Below, one piece after another: positions 57,971-64,000 of a stretch of DNA of 64,000 nucleotides. Under the pieces are notes generated by a model. That model did no database searches. It saw only the letters and a list, made by a program, of their open reading frames with translations, and was not told the origin of the DNA. The stretch's first letter is position 1, and each line of letters starts with the position of its first letter. Where the stretch lies: NCBI GenBank assembly GCA_019914945.1, contig CM034100.1, positions 1,749,209 through 1,813,208 of the forward strand, in the 5' to 3' direction. Origin of the DNA: Typha latifolia. Its lineage: Eukaryota > Streptophyta > Magnoliopsida > Poales > Typhaceae. The translations under genes were made by a program, and so were the position numbers.

Positions 57971-58849
57971 CCATAGCAGAATAATGATGAAAAGAAAAGA
58001 AATAAAAAACTCAAGAAAAACAGCCAATATATAGTGTCTCAATCAGACTAATCACTTAAGGAAAAAAAAACAAACCAAAACCTAATCAAACCCTGAAATT
58101 AATTTACTTTACTAAAGAAATATCCATTGGGCATCCAAATGGCTTGTAGGGCGTTCGAACACATTGAAATTTTCCAAGTCAAGCCTGATTGGCGTTCGAA
58201 CTCTATGAGGGCCATTAAACACTCCTGGGAATCTTAGTCTTGAGAATTTGTATCGTAAAACCATTCAAATGCTTAGCGGAACAAACCAAATAGCCATTCA
58301 TATGCCCAACCCAGAAAAGGCCGTTGTCGAATCATCCACTGCTGCTAAATCTTTTGCTCCTCCACTAGCTTCCCAGCATTGTCTCCGTTGATAAATGATT
58401 TGACTAGAGCGGTCAGACCTCCATTCCTATCACTTTCCTCTCCTTGAAGATAAATCTTATCCTCAAATTTGTGTAGAAACTGCTGCTTCAAGTCTTCAAA
58501 ATTCTCCCAATTAGTATCCTTCACTAGCAATCCCTCCTACATGACCAACTCTTTCCGCATCAAGACATCGTGGCGTTTGATCCAACAAAAATTCTGATTC
58601 TCTTTTTGGCTCAAACAATTTCTCCATGGTCAGCAAATTGAGGTAGATGTGGTGTATTGCTCCCGCCCTCATTGATATGCTTTTTCAACCGAGACACCTG
58701 AAACACTAGATGAATATGTGATCCCTTTGGAATACGTGGACGGTATGTGATAGGTCCCATTCTTTCAATAATTTCAAATGGCCCATAAAAATGAGCTATT
58801 AATTTCTTGTTCACTCACACTTGCACTGACGTCGCACTTGCATTAGGAT

Positions 58850-59960
58850 GTGATGCGGACTAGACCGAGTCATTTCGTGCATGGATATGACTCGTGAATC
58901 AATTTCTTGTTTCAATTTCATTGTTTTCTTGATAATTAAGATTTTTTGGCTAGTGCGTTTTAATGCTTTGCAAATTCTGAGAGCTAGTTTTTGCCGTTCG
59001 AACAGCTTCGAGAGGGCATTCGAACGCCAACGGTGAGAATGCTTGCATTAGTCTAGTTTTTTCAGTTTGGTAGATTGGGTAGCTTCTAAATATGTGGAAA
59101 GTAGCCTCATTAGGGTTTTATCGAGTGAATCATTGAGTTAACCTATCTTCTCGCCTCTAATATGAAGCTTTTCTCTCTTCACTCAAACTTTAGCCGCGCG
59201 CCACCTCGACATAGGTTACCCTTGACCTCCTTCGATTGCCAAATCCTCCATTCTTGGGATACCGTCCATCTTCTCCCTCCTCTTTCTTCACCCTGTTGCA
59301 CCTTGTGCAAACCTTACTCGAAACCTATGTCCACTTCATCCCCACCATTGTCATCACCACACATGACCAACACCACCACCATAACTCTTTCGTATTTCGC
59401 CCTAGCTATAGTCTGAATTTACGAAGGGCGTAAATATAGAAAATGTAGATCATAAAGTTACAAATTGACTGGTTTATAATTTTTTTTGGCTACAAGAGAA
59501 TATCTAGCGAATATTTTTCTTTGGCTGTCCAAACTGCCTTTTTGCACCCGAGCTTGATAGGGTAGCCAAGATCGAGTCACAACAAGTGGTATCGGAGCCA
59601 TCGTTCATTAGACACCATGGCCATGATTGGAGCCATGTCTGCAAAACTCCAACGGGATACTTCTCAACCTGTGGACACCACGGAAGATGCGGCACCGAGG
59701 TCAACCTTGCCACTGCGATCGATTCCTCCATCGATGCTAAATCTTCAACCCAATGTGGGGGACATGGTCTGCATGTTTGCCATCGTGCAAGAGGCATTAC
59801 TAGAAGTAGCCTTGCACTCTTGACCCAAAGACACCAAGAAGAACCAAGGGCGAGATCACCTTTGATGGGCGGTTTTGATCTGAAACCTAATAGCAGTGCA
59901 CAGTCAGTGGAACACCATTGCTTCATATGCATTCCCACAAAACATCGCAATCTAAATAGT
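58850..59960 (+). mobile_element. Plus-strand LTR plus gag-start fragment nested in the Gypsy element
   Basis: TGGTATCGGAGCC at 59587-59599 is a good Met-tRNA primer-binding site on the plus strand. About 740 bp of LTR-like sequence precede it, and a gag-like start follows at 59,617 (M-A-M-I-G-A-M-S-A-K-L). The orientation is opposite to the surrounding element, so it is a separate, truncated insertion. The exact left end of the LTR is not determined. Confidence 0.5.
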
Positions 59961-62025
59961 GATTTAAGATTTTAGTCTGTTCAACTGTTTGTAGGTGGTA
60001 GGCGGTGCTCATTGTCAATTTGGTCCCTTGCAAGCGAAAATATTCCTGCTAGAAGTTGTTGACAAACCCATCCAATCGTCCCTCACTTGCACATACCTAT
60101 TCGCAAAGCTCATCTAGTTGTAAGGTCGTCCATGACATTGCTCGCAACCTCTCGAACCAAGTAGAACATGACCCATATATTTTCGTTAGTTCGACAACCG
60201 GCGTGTGATATAGCATCGGTCATCTTTTCTCTTCCTGGCTGATATTTGATCTCAAAATCATATCCCAACAGATTGACCAGTCATCACTGTTGAACTTTTG
60301 TCAACACCTTATTTTCCAAGATATGTTTGATATTACGATGGTCTGTTCGCACGATAAACCATCAGCCCCATCAAATAATAGCATCATTTTTTTGCCGCTT
60401 AAATAATATCTATCAACTCTTTCTCATACATGGAGCATGCCCATGCTTGTTTGGACAATGCCTGACTGCTGTATATAATTTGTCTTCCCCAATGCATCAA
60501 TACTGCACTGATCCATCATTTGAAGCATTTGCCTCTACCACAAACAACTGCTCAAAATTTGAAAGAGCCAAGACGAGAGTGGTAGTCATTGCCTTCTTAC
60601 ATGCCTCAATTGCCTCCATTGCCTGTGTTGTCCTTTCCAACATGTTTGTAAATTTGCAACACGACAAGGACGAGGACGAAATGTAAGTGTCGTACATGCT
60701 CTTCCCTGGTCCTGCTATAGGTAAGAATGTTATAAAAAAAATACAAGAAACGAACTTTTGGAGGATCAACCTGAATATATTATTCATCAAGGCTTGTAAC
60801 TTATAATTCCCGTCATGTATTTGGAATGTGATCTTCGGTGCTTCATGGGCAGCCACCGTAAAATGATGATAACTAGATTTAAGGTCCAATCTAGAGCTCA
60901 GCCAACAGCTTATCGATCACTTAGGTATCACTCCTTCACTGTGTGTCATTCAAAACACCCAATAGTGAGTATAAAAATTTCACGACTCTGGCTTTCTTTC
61001 TTACCGGCACTACAGGTGATGCATATGGGTTTGTACTTGGTCTGATGATACCCTCAGCCAATTTTTTTCTAGACAATTCGCTCAATGATAACAATGTGGT
61101 CGCACATTTGTTGGCTCCGCCTCGATATATTAGGAATGCAATGATTGTGGGCCCTTGCTGGGGGTAGACACACCAGGTCTGATAACATTGGCTAAAACTC
61201 CTCTAGCAGCCTCTTTATTTGTCATTTGCCCTTCACCGTGTCCGAATTGCCCGACTCGGATCTTTGGATGTTTCATAATTGGTCGATTGAGGTTGCCTTT
61301 CTCACTATCATAAAAAACGCTCCGACTCCCTGACTTATCATCTTCTGCATCAAGCCCACACTTGCCATCCCGAGGCTTGTTCTCATATCACTCAAGTACT
61401 CAACAAATAGTACTTTTTCCCAGTTATCTCAAATTTTATTGTCAAGCTTCCATAATTAAAAGTGATTGGTCCTGACTCTGCATTCATTGCACCTTCAGGA
61501 CAATATTTGAGCTGTAGTCCCAAGGGATACATATCGACGAGGAAGCAATAGTTCTAAAGTCTGGCTATGCGTCTACAAATTTCTTTGCAATCTAGCTGGT
61601 TCCTATCTGCCACCAATATGGAAAGCGGTGTAGCAGGCTCCATTTTAGAAATTTTCAAATGGTTAACTTACTCACAAACTTCTGAGTGCTTCTACTATTA
61701 ACTGGCATTGATAGCGGGGTTTTTTCCAAGGACCTTACAATCTGCAGATACACACCGTCGCACGCCCGGATAAATCTTGCAAGTTGATCCAATGGTAGCT
61801 CATCTACTAGGCCTGCTTTGACCGTCTCCTCATCAGCTATGCTATCGTAGTTCCGGCTACTAGCACAAACAATTGTTTTCCTTTGCTCTGGTGTTGCGAA
61901 CAAACTTCTCGTCATAGTTAAAACATAAGCTCTTTTCTTATCGCCCCTCATATGTTCATATGTCAAAACTTACTTGGCGGAGCTATGACATGTATTATTG
62001 GTCAGCCTCCCATTGCTCTGAGCCC

Positions 62026-62138
62026 TGGATGTTAGACCCCGAGTAAACTCCGACAAATGCAACTTTTTCAAGGCTTCATCAAAATTATCATATTTGGACG
62101 GCCCGAATTTGGATGTTAGACCCCGAGTAAACTCCGAC
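62026..62138. repeat. 29-bp direct repeat in the Gypsy gag remnant
   Basis: The same 29 bases, containing GTTAGACCCCGAGTAAACTC, occur at 62026-62054 and 62110-62138. This makes the gag translation repeat S-E-F-T-R-G-L-T-S. It looks like a short local duplication after insertion. Confidence 0.85.
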
Positions 62139-63130
62139 CAATTTGCTAACACATTTATTTTCTTAAATTACTAAAACCATTGCAAGGCCTTATCCTGTAA
62201 GTGGAAAGTGGCAAGTTTAACTTTCTTCGCTGGCTGTGGCCCTTGGTAGACAAAAAATTGTTTCGCCTTAAGTATCAAGCCTATAGGATCTTCTCCTGAG
62301 AATTTCGAAAAGTCCAAGCGAGTGACTCAGGGTTGAACTCCCCCAATCTAGATGCCTAAACCTCCCTAGCAGGAGCAGCATCCAGTCTCCCCCTTCATCT
62401 TGGCAAGTGTCTCCATGATGTGAAGCATTTGCTCCTTCATCTTCTTCATATTATCATTTATTGTCTGAATGGCTTCCCCATGCTCCAATTGCTTCCTTGT
62501 TTGTTGAGAAGAGTCAACTTTAACGCATTGAGACAGTCATCAACTTGATGTCACTCGTATCTTTTGACTTCCTCTCCAACGTTGCGGCGAATCAAAGAAT
62601 AATGTTCGTCAACAGAATAATGCTGAAAAGAAAATAAGCGCAAACCCTAGCCCTTTCCTTAGACTTAAAGGAAGAGGGAAGAGAATGAAATACTTTATTG
62701 CCTCTGAACACCTCAAGGAAAACAACCTATATATTGTTTCTCTGAAATAAATTAACTTAACTCAAGAAGTGCCTTTTGGGCGTTTGAAGACATAAAAAAA
62801 TTTCCTAAGCGAACTAGACTGGCATTCTAACACTTCTGAGAGTCTTTTACTCTCGGGAATTTGCATTGGCAGACCGTTCGAAAGCCTGGCAAGGCAAACC
62901 AAACAACCATTCAAACGCTAGTCAGGCGTTCAAATGCTAGTAAACCTATGACCTTTGCTGGCTTGCAACTGTGCAAGCCTAACAAGAAGAAACTAGTGAC
63001 CCTGCTTAAAACTTGAATAAAAATACAAAACAATATAATAATTGCGGACTTATAAGCTCGAACCCCTGCAACAAGCTTACAGGCTTCTTGTATTGTAAGC
63101 CCATTACAGCCCGCAACCTTGTGAACTTCT

Positions 63131-64000
63131 TTCAAAAAATTTAAAAAAAAACCATTATTGGAAACTTGTATTTAATAATAATATTTCGGTACTAATATTT
63201 CAAAGTTAAACAGTTAAAGGCATTTTGATATATATCTCTATATTTTCTCTATAAAACTATTTTTTTTTTAATATCTCATCAAAGATAATAATTACACTCT
63301 TAGCCTAGTTTAAGCTACCTAAATTATGACTAGGAAATGAGGCTAGCTAGCAACATTTATTTGTTTGGACTCAAAACAACCGGAGCCTAGATCTTTTACA
63401 TGCTAATGTTTAAAATCATATTATACTAAGAGAGCTCTTAACTTCAATATATTTAAAATGTGGCAAGCACTGAACAGAAGAATGTGTTTGCGCTTGTGTC
63501 CATCTATAATCTTCCATTTTAATGATTTATATTTTTTGCTTGAGCGTAGTCTCAATAAGTTACCATAGGATAATCAAATTTTAACACCCTTAGTGAGATC
63601 CTTAGTCAGCAGAACTATTTTTCAATTTATAAACCTTATTTTCTTGATTATAAGGCATCATGAAGGATATCCTTCTTGCAAGTCACAGAAACTTCTCACA
63701 GTGCATACGTTTAGAAGAGTCCTCTCCCCTCTAATCAGTTGCAAATTTTAGACAAAAAACTTGCTTTCTGAAGCTAAAATTTCAGGATCAGTCTTTCTTC
63801 ATGAGTCATCCGCTGCTACAGAGATTGGCTTAGAAGCAAATTGGTATTTACAAAGAATTATTGATCCAGTGAGCTTTCAATTGTTTGGAAAAATACTTTT
63901 AGCGCACAATGGAGCAATAGAGAGCAGGATTTTCAATTTGAAGGTGATCCCTACAACTAGAGACAATAAAGAAAGCATAACAACAACAACGGGAGATGTT
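63131..64000. other. Right-edge non-coding DNA
   Basis: AT-rich with no recognised exon, including none of the missing kinase exons. The stretch from about 63,170 resembles 56,731-56,830 (see findings). Probably a continuation of the receptor-kinase intron. Confidence 0.45.

Larger units (their letters stand above)
57975..63130 (-). mobile_element. Decayed Ty3/Gypsy chromovirus-type retrotransposon
   Basis: LTR-like ends at about 57,975-58,330 and 62,611-63,130 share many blocks (for example CAGAATAATG at their starts and a common CCATTCAAA...GGCAAACCAAA-type stretch) but have diverged. Minus-strand coding remnants run from right to left: gag (E-F-T-R-G-L-T-S-K-F-G-P, ~62,100), protease (S-R-S-T-Q-K-F-V-S, ~61,680), reverse transcriptase (M-D-L-K-S-S-Y-H-H, ~60,880), RNase H (~60,250-60,560), integrase C-terminus (H-F-Y-G-P-F-E-I-I-E-R and V-F-Q-V-S-R-L-K-K-H, ~58,680-58,800) and a chromodomain-like tail (N-W-E-N-F-E-D-L-K-Q-Q-F, ~58,490). 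The catalytic integrase core is missing where the plus-strand fragment lies. Many stops; inactive. Confidence 0.8.

Noticed and set aside
59586..59975. Plus-strand open frame considered as a host gene
   Set aside because: It starts directly at a retroelement primer-binding site and resembles a gag start.
60327..61167. Plus-strand open frames of 70-120 codons
   Set aside because: They are antisense to the Gypsy RT and RNase H remnants.

Overview
This is a stretch of a flowering-plant nuclear genome. The genes are split by many canonical introns, the intergenic DNA is AT-rich, and every recognisable protein is a plant or general eukaryotic family. The GC-rich first exon of the SufC-type gene and the long TE-filled introns would suit a non-grass monocot such as a palm, but that placement is weak inference.

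Layout. (1) 1-13,124, minus: BMS1, a GTPase for 40S ribosomal subunit biogenesis. About 1,160 residues in 18 coding exons are seen and the C-terminal tail runs off the left edge. It contains a clear U12-type AT-AC intron, a 253-bp tandem duplication that copies part of an exon, and a hAT-type MITE with a perfect 8-bp target duplication. (2) 13.6-18.0 kb: a decayed LINE whose middle third is inverted in place. (3) 18.7-19.1 kb: a short-chain dehydrogenase pseudogene. (4) 19,399-22,394, plus: ABCI6 (plastid SufC), six exons, 327 aa, apparently intact. (5) 23,572-26,188, minus: a basic Ser/Pro-rich protein of a plant-specific family, 447 aa. (6) 26.2-29.7 kb: intergenic, with a (CT)39 tract and a dense ABRE/G-box cluster. 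(7) 29,673-33,318, minus: a 448-aa membrane-anchored organelle protein with a Tim44/Tim21/Coa1-like domain and a charged coiled-coil tail. (8) 36,466-56,433+, plus: an LRR-VIII-1 receptor kinase. Its first 18 coding exons (786 aa) are all in phase; the last part of the kinase domain was not found before the right edge.

The receptor-kinase gene is swollen by transposons. A 5.0-kb antisense Copia element, which itself carries a nested hAT-like element with a SINE-like core, sits in the intron before the kinase exons. A decayed Ty3/Gypsy chromovirus, interrupted by a plus-strand LTR-gag fragment, occupies 58-63 kb after the last exon seen.

The five genes show no functional linkage: ribosome assembly, Fe-S cluster assembly, a probable cytoskeletal protein, an organelle membrane protein and a surface receptor kinase. 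I found no operon-like cluster, CRISPR array, or sign of an undescribed multi-gene system. The points most worth checking are the AT-AC intron, the exon-copying duplication, an unresolved reading-phase break in BMS1, the inverted LINE segment, and the TE invasion of the receptor kinase.
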